A stretch of 64,000 bases of DNA from Sphingomonas zeae (GTDB lineage Bacteria > Pseudomonadota > Alphaproteobacteria > Sphingomonadales > Sphingomonadaceae): NCBI RefSeq assembly GCF_014197135.1, contig NZ_JACIFA010000009.1, positions 89,699 to 153,698 of the forward strand, written 5' to 3'. How positions within the stretch are numbered: the stretch's first letter is position 1; each line of letters starts with the position of its first letter. Under the pieces are notes generated by a model, which was not told the DNA's origin, ran no database searches, and saw only the letters and a program-made list of their open reading frames with translations. The translations under genes and the position numbers were made by a program. Positions 43,957-53,865 of the stretch are shown piece by piece.

Positions 43957-45482
43957 CAGTGCATCGCCATCTGCGTGTCGGAGGAGATCGGGCGGAGGAA
44001 CAGCGCCAGCGGCGTCGTGATCGCGATCGCGACGCCCAGCGCAAAAAACAGGTCGTTATAGGCCATGACGGTAGCCTGTTCGAGAAGTTGACCGGCGAGC
44101 TGCCGATACGCGCCGGCTTCGCCGGACGGCATGACCATGGCTTTAGCGAACCATTCCTGCGTGGTCGCCGCGTTGGCCGACACCGTTTCGCCCAGCCGGT
44201 TGAAATGCAGAAAGGTCTGCCGGTCCTGGAGGGTCGCCATCAGCGCCAGGCCGATCGATCCGCCAAGGTTTCGCCCCGCGTTGAACAGCGCGGACGCATC
44301 GCCTGCGTCTTCGGGCGCCACGGCGCTGATCGCGGCCTGGTTGAGGAACATCATGGCGAAGATCTGCCCAAAGCCGCGCACGAGCTGAGAGTTCGTCAGG
44401 TCCCCACCGGCCGACCGCGCGGTGAGATGCCAGTCCATCGCGCAGCTGACGCCGATCAGCGTCATGCCGACAAAGACCGCCAGCCGGACGTCGAGATATT
44501 TGAACGCGAGCGGCAGGAACGGCATCAGCATCAGGGCGGGGATGCCGGAGACGAAGACCACCTTGCCCGATTGCAGCGCGCTGTAATCCGCCATCGACGA
44601 GAGAAACTGGGGGATGAGGAAGGTGACCCCGTAGAGCACGACGCCGATGATGAGGCTGAGGACGAATACGCTGCCGAAGGAGCGGCTGAAGATCAGTGAC
44701 AGCTTGAGCACCGGATGCGCGGAGCGGACCTGTCCGATCGTGATGAGCGCGAAGCCGAAGACCGTGGCGATCGCGAGTTTCACGATCATGGCGGATTCGA
44801 ACCACATCTCGCGCTGCCCCTCCTCGAGCATGACGGTGAGCGCACCCAGGCCGATTGCGAGCCCTGCGATCCCGAACCAGTCGGCATGGCGCAGCTGGTC
44901 GAGCCGCAGACGCTCATGCTTGAGCCCGAACAGCAGGAGCAGGACGAGCCCGGCACAAACCGGCACGTTCAGGAAGAAGGCGTAGTGCCAGCTGTAATTG
45001 TCGGTGAGCCAGCCGCCGATGATCGGCCCGAGCACCGGACCGAGGATCGCGGTGCCGCCGAACGCGGCGGTGCCGATCGGCTGTTGCGATGGCGGCAGCC
45101 GTGTCGCGATGATGGTCATCGCGGTCGGGATCAGCGCACCGCCGGTGAAGCCTTGCCCTACACGCCCGGCGATCATCATCGGCAACGTCGTCGAGATGCC
45201 GCACATGATCGAGAAGCCGGTGAAGCTGATCGCCGCACCCAGAAGGAAGTTGCGCAGACCGAACAGACGCACGAGGAAGGGGCTAAGCGGGATCATGACG
45301 ATTTCCGCCACGAGATAGGCGGTCGCGACCCAGGTGCCCTCCGTTCCGCTCGCGCCGATCTCGCCCTGGATGGTGGGCAAGGCCGCATTGACGATCGAGA
45401 TGTCGAGCAGCGCCATGAACGACCCGATCGTGCCCGCTGCGACGGCGAGCCAGTCGCGCAGGCCGGCGCGTTCGGCCGCCAT
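43956..45482 (-). CDS. DHA2-family MFS efflux permease (EmrB-like)
   Basis: 508 residues with about 14 membrane segments. The DHA2 pattern begins TIGSFMALLDISIVNAALPT and includes GRVGQGFTGGALIPTAM (motif C-like glycine-rich region). With the HlyD and outer-membrane partners it should pump drugs or lipophilic acids across both membranes. One-base overlaps on both sides (TGATG) show tight translational coupling. Confidence 0.92.
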   Translation of the reverse strand: MAAERAGLRDWLAVAAGTIGSFMALLDISIVNAALPTIQGEIGASGTEGTWVATAYLVAEIVMIPLSPFLVRLFGLRNFLLGAAISFTGFSIMCGISTTLPMMIAGRVGQGFTGGALIPTAMTIIATRLPPSQQPIGTAAFGGTAILGPVLGPIIGGWLTDNYSWHYAFFLNVPVCAGLVLLLLFGLKHERLRLDQLRHADWFGIAGLAIGLGALTVMLEEGQREMWFESAMIVKLAIATVFGFALITIGQVRSAHPVLKLSLIFSRSFGSVFVLSLIIGVVLYGVTFLIPQFLSSMADYSALQSGKVVFVSGIPALMLMPFLPLAFKYLDVRLAVFVGMTLIGVSCAMDWHLTARSAGGDLTNSQLVRGFGQIFAMMFLNQAAISAVAPEDAGDASALFNAGRNLGGSIGLALMATLQDRQTFLHFNRLGETVSANAATTQEWFAKAMVMPSGEAGAYRQLAGQLLEQATVMAYNDLFFALGVAIAITTPLALFLRPISSDTQMAMH

Positions 45483-46720
45483 CAGCGCCCGCCCTGCGTC
45501 TCGTCGTGCTTAAGCCGCTCGGTTTCCTGTTCGATCCGGTCACGACTTCCTTTTGCGCTGATCGTGTCGACCGTAACCTCGACCGACAGGCCGGGACGCA
45601 ACACCCGGCGCGCCTCCGGCCCCGCTTCAATGCTGATCCGCACGGGCACTCGCTGAACGATCTTGGTAAAGTTCCCGGTCGCGTTCTCGGGCGGGATGAG
45701 CGAGAACTGCGCGCCCGTGCCTGGCGAGAAGCTCGCAACCCGGCCGCGCAGTTCGGCGCCGTCCAGTGCATCCACCTTGATGGTCACGGGTTGCCCGACG
45801 CGCATCAGCGCGACCTGGGTCTCCTTGAAATTGGCCTCGATGTAGAGTTGATCAACCGGCACCACCGACATCAGCCGGGTCGCAGGCTGGACATATTGCC
45901 CGGCCCGGACCGCCTTGTCGGCAACAACGCCGTCGATGCTGCTGCGGATCTCGACGGCGCCGAGGTCCGTCGAGGCGCGCGCAAGCTGCGCCTGCGCGGT
46001 GCCGCGCTGCGCCTCCGCCTGGCCGATGCGAGCCGCTTGTGTGGCGACACTGCGACGGGCGGCGAGGTAGGCGGCGCGCTGCGCGCGCAGCTCCGCGGCG
46101 GCTCGATCACGCTGCAGGACGAGGTTGGCGAGGCGCTCGCGCGATTCCGCCCCTGTCCGAGTGAGCGGTTCGTAACGTCTTACCTCGTTTTCTGCCGCTG
46201 CCGCGGCAGCCTCGGCGCTCGCAACCTGGGCGGCGGCCTGAGCGACAGTGGCCTGCTGCTCGTCAAGCGTCCGGCGCGCGGTCGTGATGTTGGCGCCGGC
46301 CGCGGCAATCTGAGCTTGCGCCTGTTCGACATTGGCGCGGTAGTCACGAGGATCGAGGACGGCGAGCAGCTGGCCGCGGCGGACAGGCTGGTTGTCGGCG
46401 ACGAGGACACGCTCGACATAGCCGCCCACCTTCGGTGAAACGGTCACGAAGTCCGCGCGCACATAGGCGTTGTTGGTCGACTGCAGGTATTGGCCGCTCG
46501 CGCGGTAGTTCATGTACCAGACGACCGCCGCGACGATGCCCGCAACGAGCGCGGCGATGAGGACGTAGCGGATGATCGGATAGCGCTCGAGAAGCGAGGG
46601 CTTCTTTACGCCGTCGTTCTCCTCGACACCGTCCTTCGACCTAGCTTCTGGCTGGGAATGCGCATTCCGGTCGTCATGCGGCGCATCGCCGCCTCGATCT
46701 TCAGCATGCTCGTCAGCCAC
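45482..46720 (-). CDS. HlyD/EmrA-family periplasmic adaptor
   Basis: 412 residues. A charged cytoplasmic N-tail is followed by one membrane helix (YVLIAALVAGIVAAVVWYMN), a lipoyl half (NNAYVRADFVTVSPKVGGYV), a long coiled-coil (RTLDEQQATVAQAAAQVASA and onward) and a beta-barrel domain. It links the MFS pump to the outer-membrane factor. The 33-bp gap in front of it holds a copy of the 15-bp shared operator motif. Confidence 0.9.
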   Translation of the reverse strand: MADEHAEDRGGDAPHDDRNAHSQPEARSKDGVEENDGVKKPSLLERYPIIRYVLIAALVAGIVAAVVWYMNYRASGQYLQSTNNAYVRADFVTVSPKVGGYVERVLVADNQPVRRGQLLAVLDPRDYRANVEQAQAQIAAAGANITTARRTLDEQQATVAQAAAQVASAEAAAAAAENEVRRYEPLTRTGAESRERLANLVLQRDRAAAELRAQRAAYLAARRSVATQAARIGQAEAQRGTAQAQLARASTDLGAVEIRSSIDGVVADKAVRAGQYVQPATRLMSVVPVDQLYIEANFKETQVALMRVGQPVTIKVDALDGAELRGRVASFSPGTGAQFSLIPPENATGNFTKIVQRVPVRISIEAGPEARRVLRPGLSVEVTVDTISAKGSRDRIEQETERLKHDETQGGR

Positions 46721-46737
46721 TCAGCAACCCTAACGTA

Positions 46738-46752
46738 TGTAAACCGGACCGT
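46738..46752. promoter_or_regulatory. Shared operator motif, efflux side
   Basis: TGTAAACCGGACCGT lies in the 33-bp gap between the second thioesterase gene and the HlyD gene. It matches, in inverted orientation and at 14 of 15 positions, the site at 47609-47623. A common repressor such as the nearby TetR or MarR protein could bind both. Confidence 0.5.
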
Positions 46753-46753
46753 A

Positions 46754-47158
46754 TCATAGTATGTGGCGATCGGCACTGCCACCCACTCTGATGGGCTCGT
46801 GCACAGCAAACTCAAGCTGCGCGAAACAAACAGCCGCTGGATCTTCGCGGCGGAATGCTTCGGCGTGAACGACTGCGATCCGACGTCCGACACGCCTGAC
46901 CTTCGGCGTCGTGACAAGTGCATCCAGCCGAGCAGAGGCAAGGAACTGGAGGTTCACGCTGATGAGCTTCGGGAAGTGCCCGGGCGGAAGTTTGCGTGCA
47001 AGGGCACGCTTCGCTGCCACTTCGAGAAAGGATGCCACAGCTCCGCCATGCAAGGCGGGAAGGAGAGGGCTGCCGATCATGTACTCCACTGGCGTCAAAA
47101 CAAAGGCGTCACCGCTCTCTGAAATCATGGAGCCTAGCAGCTGCGCGAAGCCGGTCAT
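46754..47158 (-). CDS. PaaI-type thioesterase (second of tandem pair)
   Basis: 134 residues from the ATG at 47158, overlapping the upstream stop as ATGA. The hotdog-fold core is visible: PLLPALHGGAVASFLEVAAK (helix with substrate contacts), then SVNLQFLASARLDALV and a final strand. PaaI-like thioesterases hydrolyse acyl- or aryl-CoA. It is coupled to another thioesterase and runs into the efflux operon, so the acids released could be exported. The substrate is unknown. Confidence 0.8.
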   Translation of the reverse strand: MTGFAQLLGSMISESGDAFVLTPVEYMIGSPLLPALHGGAVASFLEVAAKRALARKLPPGHFPKLISVNLQFLASARLDALVTTPKVRRVGRRIAVVHAEAFRREDPAAVCFAQLEFAVHEPIRVGGSADRHIL

Positions 47159-47601
47159 GGCCCGACAGCCCGATTGATCGAAAAGACGCCTTGGGCAGTC
47201 GCGATCAGGTGAGAAGGATCGGTATCCCAGACTTCGGTCCGTACGAACGCACGGCGCTCGGTAGCGTCGTAACAATGCGCCCACGCTGTCGCGGAGCATC
47301 TCGCCTCGGGGGACCGCACATGGTCCACCTTCAGGTTGAGGGTCGAGATTGCCAATCGCCTTCCCAGTCGGGACATTACGGCAACGCCGCAGGCCTGATC
47401 GATAAGGCTCGTCAACACGCCCGTTGCTAAAGTCTCGTCCTCGTCGGCCAGCTCCTCACGCCAACCGACACGTAGCGAGCTGAGGCCATCGCCGATCGAA
47501 ACCAACTCCAGGCCAAGCCTGTTGCCCCACGGTATGTCGCCTGGTTGCAGGCTCCAGTCTCCAGCCACGATTCCATCCTCGTCCTGATCAGGCCTTGCCA
47601 C
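47155..47601 (-). CDS. PaaI-type thioesterase (first of tandem pair)
   Basis: 148 residues from a GTG start at 47601. The hotdog fold includes NRLGLELVSIGDGLSSLRV, the helix GVLTSLIDQACGVAVMSRLG, and STLNLKVDHVRSP. It is divergent from the MCE gene at 47659; the 57-bp gap carries an operator motif at 47609-47623. The two tandem thioesterases are distinct in sequence, not a recent duplication. Confidence 0.8.
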   Translation of the reverse strand: MARPDQDEDGIVAGDWSLQPGDIPWGNRLGLELVSIGDGLSSLRVGWREELADEDETLATGVLTSLIDQACGVAVMSRLGRRLAISTLNLKVDHVRSPEARCSATAWAHCYDATERRAFVRTEVWDTDPSHLIATAQGVFSINRAVGP

Positions 47602-47608
47602 CTTGGAA

Positions 47609-47623
47609 ACGGTACGGTTTACA
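47609..47623. promoter_or_regulatory. Shared operator motif, thioesterase/MCE side
   Basis: ACGGTACGGTTTACA lies in the 57-bp divergent gap just upstream of the thioesterase start and could also affect the MCE gene. It is the inverted counterpart of the site at 46738-46752. Confidence 0.5.
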
Positions 47624-47658
47624 AATTTGGTCCGGCTTCCTAATGGTTATGGTCTCTC

Positions 47659-48603
47659 ATGGAAACGCGGTCGAATAAATTCCTTGTGCTCGCGGTCACC
47701 AGCCTTCTGTTGGGTACGCTCCTCGTCTTTACCCTTTGGCTGTTTGATGCACGCAATGAAGACGGAAACCCTTATCTGATCCGCTTTACCGGAAGCGTTG
47801 CCGGTCTGGAGAAGGGGTCGCCGGTGACCTTCTCGGGCGTACCGGCCGGTCACGTCACGTCGATACGGTTCGACAAGGAGGACCCGTCAGCGGTTCTCGT
47901 CACCGTCAGCCTTGAACCGCGGATCCCCATCGTCGCAGGCGTGAAAGCGTCGATCGCAAGATCGGCACTGGCCGGCACCGCGAACATCAGCCTCGACGGT
48001 GCAACCTCTGGCGCGCCCCCGATCGTTGCGGCGAACGACGGGGAGCTTCCCGTCATCCCCACCAAGGAAGGCGGGCTCCTTGGCGGCGGAGGGGACCCCG
48101 TCGCACTGGTCGAGAAGATCAGCCGCACCGTGGACTCTGTCTCGCGCAACCTCGACGCCGCTCAGCAGCAGCGGGCCAGCGATCGGCTGGCGGCGCTCGC
48201 GGAGAGTTCCGCTGGTTGGGCTGACAAAGCCGGAGCAGCGTCCGATGCTCTCACCGGTGCGCGCGGCCGCGTGATTGCCGTGGGAGACGCCTTGCAGCGA
48301 TCCGGCGACAGCGCCCAACAACTGAGAGCGGCAGCGGACGAACGCCGCGCGACCGTCCTCGCGAGAGCGAACCGAACATTGTTGAGAGCCCGAGACGGTG
48401 CCGATCGATTCACGGCTCGGCTAGAGGCTATTCGACCCACGATACGCGGCACGGCCGCCAAACAGGCCCAACTGCGTGAAACGGTTCGTTCAGCGAGGAA
48501 CAAGGTCGGTGCTGTCAGGGATGCGGCCGTTCGCATCGATCAGGAGGGACTGGGCGTGGGGGCTCCGTCCCTTCCCATCTACAAGCCGAGGCCACGGCAG
48601 TGA
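47659..48603 (+). CDS. MCE (MlaD) family protein
   Basis: 314 residues. One N-terminal membrane helix (FLVLAVTSLLLGTLLVFTLW) anchors a single MCE domain (NPYLIRFTGSVAGLEKGSPV, then VTFSGVPAGHVTSIRFD). A long helical, coiled-coil-like tail follows. MlaD proteins form hexameric lipid-transport rings in the inner membrane. No permease, ATPase or other mla gene is nearby, so partners must be elsewhere. It is divergent from the thioesterase/efflux operon. Confidence 0.82.
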   Translation: METRSNKFLVLAVTSLLLGTLLVFTLWLFDARNEDGNPYLIRFTGSVAGLEKGSPVTFSGVPAGHVTSIRFDKEDPSAVLVTVSLEPRIPIVAGVKASIARSALAGTANISLDGATSGAPPIVAANDGELPVIPTKEGGLLGGGGDPVALVEKISRTVDSVSRNLDAAQQQRASDRLAALAESSAGWADKAGAASDALTGARGRVIAVGDALQRSGDSAQQLRAAADERRATVLARANRTLLRARDGADRFTARLEAIRPTIRGTAAKQAQLRETVRSARNKVGAVRDAAVRIDQEGLGVGAPSLPIYKPRPRQ

Positions 48604-48726
48604 TCGGCCGCGATACAAGGACAGCCATTGGCTGAGATCTCGCTGGCGGGTGAGCAACCGACCGTCTCCGTTTGATTTCTCGCCAACCGGTCCGGATCGC
48701 GCTACTCTCGATCCAGGAGAACGAGA

Positions 48727-49404
48727 TTGAGCGATGACGAAAAGAAACGTCGGCGTCCGAGGAAAATGGGCAGACCGACCACTGAGGATGCGCTCCGCCT
48801 GACCTCGCACATCCTCAAGAGCGCTCGCGAGCTGTTTTTCGAACACGGGTTCGACGGCGCCAGTGCCGACATGATCGCCGAACAGGCGCGCATTTCCAAG
48901 CGGACCCTGTACGCGCGCTTTGGCAGCAAGGCGCGTGTGTTCGAGGCGGTCATTCTCGACGAGATCGACACGCAGCTGCGGGCGCTCGAACCGTCGGGCA
49001 GCGACGAACCCGACATTGGATCGCGACTTGGCGTGATCGCAGATCGGTTGCTCGAGTGGCTCCTGACGCCCCGGATCGCGTCCATGGAACGCGTCGTCAT
49101 CGCGCAAGCCGTGCGCTTTCCCGCGCTAGCGGCGAACATCCATGACTTCGGTTACCAGCGGGCCGTCCAATGGGTGGCGTCGATCCTCGCCCACGCCGAT
49201 GCGAAGGGAGAACTGTCGCTGGCGGACCCCGTGTTCGCTGCCGAGCAGTTCGTCACGCTCGTCGTGGTCGCACCCATGCGCCGCGCAGCGCTGGGGCTGT
49301 CTCCTCCAGCATACGACGAGGCAGCGCGGGATCGCATTTCGCGCGGCATCGACCTGTTCCTCGATGGCTGCCGCCCGCGGCAGGAGGATGGTTGCAGCGC
49401 GTGA
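48727..49404 (+). CDS. TetR-family regulator
   Basis: 225 residues from a TTG with AGGAGA seven bases upstream; an in-frame ATG at residue 14 is an alternative. The HTH reads GFDGASADMIAEQARISKRT followed by LYARFGSK. A helical ligand domain follows. Its stop overlaps the kinase gene start. It is a candidate binder of the shared operators at 46738 and 47609. Confidence 0.88.
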   Translation: MSDDEKKRRRPRKMGRPTTEDALRLTSHILKSARELFFEHGFDGASADMIAEQARISKRTLYARFGSKARVFEAVILDEIDTQLRALEPSGSDEPDIGSRLGVIADRLLEWLLTPRIASMERVVIAQAVRFPALAANIHDFGYQRAVQWVASILAHADAKGELSLADPVFAAEQFVTLVVVAPMRRAALGLSPPAYDEAARDRISRGIDLFLDGCRPRQEDGCSA

Positions 49405-51002
49405 TGCCCACCACCGACGACGAGTCTCAAATCGGTGAGCGCGCGCGGCTGGCCGAGCTCATCCAGATCATGGGGCGCCATGGGCTGAACGGGCTCGCCT
49501 CGCGCCTGGGCCTGCTGCCCGGTCGCTCAGAGCAGCCGGTAGACCTCGGTACGCCCGAGCGGGTCGTCGCGCTGCTGCGAGACCTTGGACCTGTCGCGGT
49601 CAAGCTGGGGCAGGTGCTCGCCACCCGCGAAGACCTGCTCGGGCCGGAATGGGTGCGGGCGCTGTCGACGCTGCAGGATCGCGTGACCCCGCTGCCGTTC
49701 GAGGCGCTGGAGCCGACGATCCTGGCCGCGCTCGGCTCCCCGATCGCTGATGTGTTCGCGAACTTCAACCGCGAGCCGATCGCGGCGGCGTCGATTGCGC
49801 AGGTTCATGCTGCAACCTTGCGCGACGGGACCGAGGTCGTGGTCAAGGTACGCCGGCCGGGGATCGCGGAACGCGTCGATGCCGACCTACGGCTGCTCCG
49901 CCGCATCGCGCGGCTCGCGGCCCGGCACTCACCGGAGATCCGCCGCCTCAAGCCCGACGAACTGCTGCGGTTTTTCGCGGAGAGCTTGTCGCAGGAAATG
50001 GACCTCAGCGCAGAAGCGGCAGCCTGCGAGAGCATCGGCGCGTTCCTGCAGCCGCTCGGCGTCCGGACGCCGGCCTTCTACTGGGATCAGGTCGGCCGCC
50101 GGATCAACGTGCAGGAGCGGCTTGACGGCATGCCCGTCCGCGAGGTTCTTGACGTGGCGGGTGAGGGCGGTGCTGACGTCGCCGGCAGATATGCCGATGC
50201 GGTGCTGCGGATGATCATCTTCAACGGTCGGTTCCACGCGGACCCCCATCCCGGCAACGTCTTTGTTCTGGCCGACGGGTCGTTGGCGTTCATCGACTTC
50301 GGGGCGGTCGGCGTGCTCAGTCCCGCCCGGCGGAACGAGGTTGTCACGCTCGTCCTTGCCATCGCGGGTGAGGACACACGATCGGTGACGGACGTACTGC
50401 TGCAATGGTCGGGCGAGACCGATGTCGATCGCCAGGCGCTGACCCGCGACCTCGACGCGCTGATCGGCCAGTTCCGCGGGGCGGTACTCCAGCAGATCGA
50501 GCTCGCCGACATCTTCGGCCGCGTGTTCGCGCTGCTTCGAACCTATCGTCTGGCGCTGCCGCCGGACCTCGCCCTGCTGCTGCGCACCTTGCTGATCGCC
50601 GAAGGGTTCGTGCGACGGCTCGATCCCGGCTTTGACATCACCGCGCGCGCCGCACCGATCGCGCGCGAACTGCTGCGGGAGCGGATCGGCCCGGCCGGCC
50701 TCAAGCGTGGCGGACGCCGGCTGGCGACAAGCCTTGGCCGTCTGGCCGCCGCCTCGCCCGAGCTGGTGGCCTTCGCCGAGCGGGTTGCGCGGTCGGGTGC
50801 GCTGCCGATCGAGTTGCAGAAAGGTGCCGTCTCCTCACCACCGGCATTGCCCCGGGGCGCAGATCCCAACGTCCTGTCCGCCGGCCTGCTGGTCGCCGGC
50901 GCGATCCTCCAGCACGACCATGATGTTGTTGGAGCAATCCTGATGGCTTCTGCGATACTCCTTGCCGGCTGCGCTTGGTACGCGAACAGGCAGCGGCGCT
51001 GA
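49404..51002 (+). CDS. UbiB/ABC1-family atypical kinase
   Basis: 532 residues from the ATG at 49404 overlapping the TetR stop. ABC1 motifs are present: KLGQVLATREDLLGPEW (KxGQ region), the Ala-rich loop SIAQVHAATLRDG, HADPHPGNVF (catalytic) and LAFIDFGAVG. Two hydrophobic segments at the C-terminus (about 490-528) should place it in the membrane. UbiB relatives support ubiquinone synthesis or lipid homeostasis. Its placement with an MCE gene and a TetR regulator suggests a lipid/quinone role in this cluster. Confidence 0.88.
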   Translation: MPTTDDESQIGERARLAELIQIMGRHGLNGLASRLGLLPGRSEQPVDLGTPERVVALLRDLGPVAVKLGQVLATREDLLGPEWVRALSTLQDRVTPLPFEALEPTILAALGSPIADVFANFNREPIAAASIAQVHAATLRDGTEVVVKVRRPGIAERVDADLRLLRRIARLAARHSPEIRRLKPDELLRFFAESLSQEMDLSAEAAACESIGAFLQPLGVRTPAFYWDQVGRRINVQERLDGMPVREVLDVAGEGGADVAGRYADAVLRMIIFNGRFHADPHPGNVFVLADGSLAFIDFGAVGVLSPARRNEVVTLVLAIAGEDTRSVTDVLLQWSGETDVDRQALTRDLDALIGQFRGAVLQQIELADIFGRVFALLRTYRLALPPDLALLLRTLLIAEGFVRRLDPGFDITARAAPIARELLRERIGPAGLKRGGRRLATSLGRLAAASPELVAFAERVARSGALPIELQKGAVSSPPALPRGADPNVLSAGLLVAGAILQHDHDVVGAILMASAILLAGCAWYANRQRR

Positions 51003-51076
51003 CCTCTTGTTGTCAGCCTTTCATGTACCCAGTCGCGCGCGATTGTTTCGCTACTGATATTTCATCTCCGACGAGC

Positions 51077-51101
51077 GGAACGAACCAATCGGCTTGGCGT
51101 T
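51077..51101 (+). promoter_or_regulatory. EcfG-type promoter of the sigma gene
   Basis: GGAAC (51077-51081), 16 bases, CGTT (51098-51101): an exact general-stress promoter. It ends 63 bases before the GTG start of an EcfG-type sigma factor, which suggests autoregulation or control by the host EcfG. Confidence 0.75.
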
Positions 51102-51164
51102 TTCCGAAAGTAAACCGGTTGGTACCAAAGCAGCTGACCGGTTCGATTGAGCGAGGGGTTCCGC

Positions 51165-51842
51165 GTGTCCGAACAAACGGTTGACGAGCCGCATCTGCCA
51201 TCTGAGGGCTGGTCGGACTTCGGTGCCGAGCTCAGCGCGCTTATGCCTAGTCTGGCGCGCTATGCGCGATCGCTGGCCAGGAATCCCGATACTGCACAGG
51301 ACCTTGTTCAGGAAACCGTGCTGAAAGCCTGGCGCAGCCGCGCATCCTTCGAAGCCGGTACAAATATGAAGGCGTGGACCTTCCGGATCCTTCGCAACTC
51401 ATTTCTTTCGCAGGTACGCCGTCGAGGCACGGTACAAGTTAGCGAGACCGCCGAACTCGCCGACATTCCGGTGGCGTCGAACCAGGAATCCGTTGTGACG
51501 CTGAGCGATGTTCGCCGTCTATGGCCGCGCCTGACGCCTGAGCAGCAGCGGTGCATCAATTTCATCGGGATCGAGGGATTGAGCTATGAGGAGACAGCCA
51601 CAATCGAGCAGGTTCCCGTCGGCACAATCAAGAGCCGCGTGGTAAGAGGGCGGCAGATGCTGCGCGCACTCCTAGATCACATGAACAGCGATAAGGGATA
51701 CAAAACGGAATCTCAGGTCGTGGCGGCCGGTGCAACCTGTCAGGCCGAGCCACCAGTTATCGACGAGGTGCACGAGAGACAGATCGAGCTGCTGCAAAGC
51801 TGGCGGACGAAGCGTGCGGCCGACCGCTGTTTGGTAGGCTGA
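51165..51842 (+). CDS. ecfG: EcfG-type ECF sigma factor (general stress response)
   Basis: 225 residues from a GTG with GAGGGG upstream; a TTG six codons earlier is also in frame. The EcfG-like region 2 is clear (NPDTAQDLVQETVLKAWRSR, then FEAGTNMKAWTFRILRNSFL) along with region 4 (GLSYEETATIEQVPVGTIKS). A ~55-residue C-terminal extension is unusual. No NepR or PhyR partner lies beside it, so this is an accessory copy under the control of the host or another anti-sigma. Its own promoter is EcfG-type. Confidence 0.85.
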   Translation: MSEQTVDEPHLPSEGWSDFGAELSALMPSLARYARSLARNPDTAQDLVQETVLKAWRSRASFEAGTNMKAWTFRILRNSFLSQVRRRGTVQVSETAELADIPVASNQESVVTLSDVRRLWPRLTPEQQRCINFIGIEGLSYEETATIEQVPVGTIKSRVVRGRQMLRALLDHMNSDKGYKTESQVVAAGATCQAEPPVIDEVHERQIELLQSWRTKRAADRCLVG

Positions 51843-51989
51843 GTGGGCCGGGATCTCTTGATCCCGGCTTCGTGCGGCCAATTTCAGGTCCTTTACCGTC
51901 TCGGTTAGCAGAAGACCTGTCGCTAGGGATATCGCACAAAAGGACGAAGAGACCACGGCTGGCCGAGCGGATATGTCCTGTGGTCTGCC

Positions 51990-52810
51990 CTAACAGCCTA
52001 CATCCTCCAGCGTGTCAGTTGTGCGCTGACTTCCGGGCTGCTCTCCCATCCACCGCCGGGCATCCAGGCGCTTACCCGTCACCGCCGCGGCAGCGTCAGA
52101 GCAGAGCCAGAGCAAGGGCGGCACCACGATCTCGGGCGACAGCAGTCCGTCGCGTGCACTATCCGGCAGTCCTTCGGGAATCATGCCGGTCAGCGTCGCG
52201 CCCCCCGGCAGGAGCGCGTTCACCGTGATGCCGCTGTCCGCAAGGTCCTGCGCCCAGATCGCGGTCTCCGATTCCAGCGCCGCCTTGGACGGGCCGTAGG
52301 GCGAGAAGCCGCGCCGTCGCATCGTCTCGCGGTTCATCGAGATGTTGACGATTCGGCCCCATCCCGCCTCCAGCATGGCGGGGACGGCGGCGCGCGCCAT
52401 CAGGAACGGGCCGTTGACGTTGGTGTCGGTCACCATGCGCCAAGTGTCGGGGGCGACCTCCCAAAACCGGGTCGGTTCTGTCAGGAAGGTGTCGCTCACA
52501 TACTTCATGCCGCGCCCGGCATTGTTGACCAGGATGTCGAGCCGGCCGAAGCGCACGAGCGCCGCGCGCACGACTGCGGCACAATCCTCCACCCGCGTCA
52601 CGTCGGCGAGCAGCGGCCGCACCCGATCGTCGCCGCATGCCCGCTCTGCCTCCCGTGCGACCGCTTCGACCTCGGCGAGTTCGCGCGCGGCGGTGGCGAC
52701 GACCCGCACGCCGGCCTGCGCCAGCCCGAGCGTCATCGCGCGGCCCAGCCCGCGACCGCCGCCCGTCACGATCGCGACGCGGCCGGCAAGGCCGTGTCCG
52801 TCGCTCCCGC

Positions 52811-52814
<4 letters not shown>
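51990..52814 (-). CDS. SDR-family oxidoreductase
   Basis: 274 residues. NAD(P) motif [19 protein letters not shown], and the catalytic Ser/Tyr/Lys arrangement NISMNRET then [11 protein letters not shown] are present. It is coupled (4-bp overlap) with the aldo/keto reductase gene. Substrate is not evident. A 147-bp gap from the sigma gene holds nothing else recognisable. Confidence 0.88.
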
Positions 52815-53797
<983 letters not shown>

Positions 53798-53865
53798 CAA
53801 TTATCTCCTGTTGTAAGATCATGCCGGTTGGCCAGTCGTCGGTAGCAAGGCGGGCCGGCACCGGT

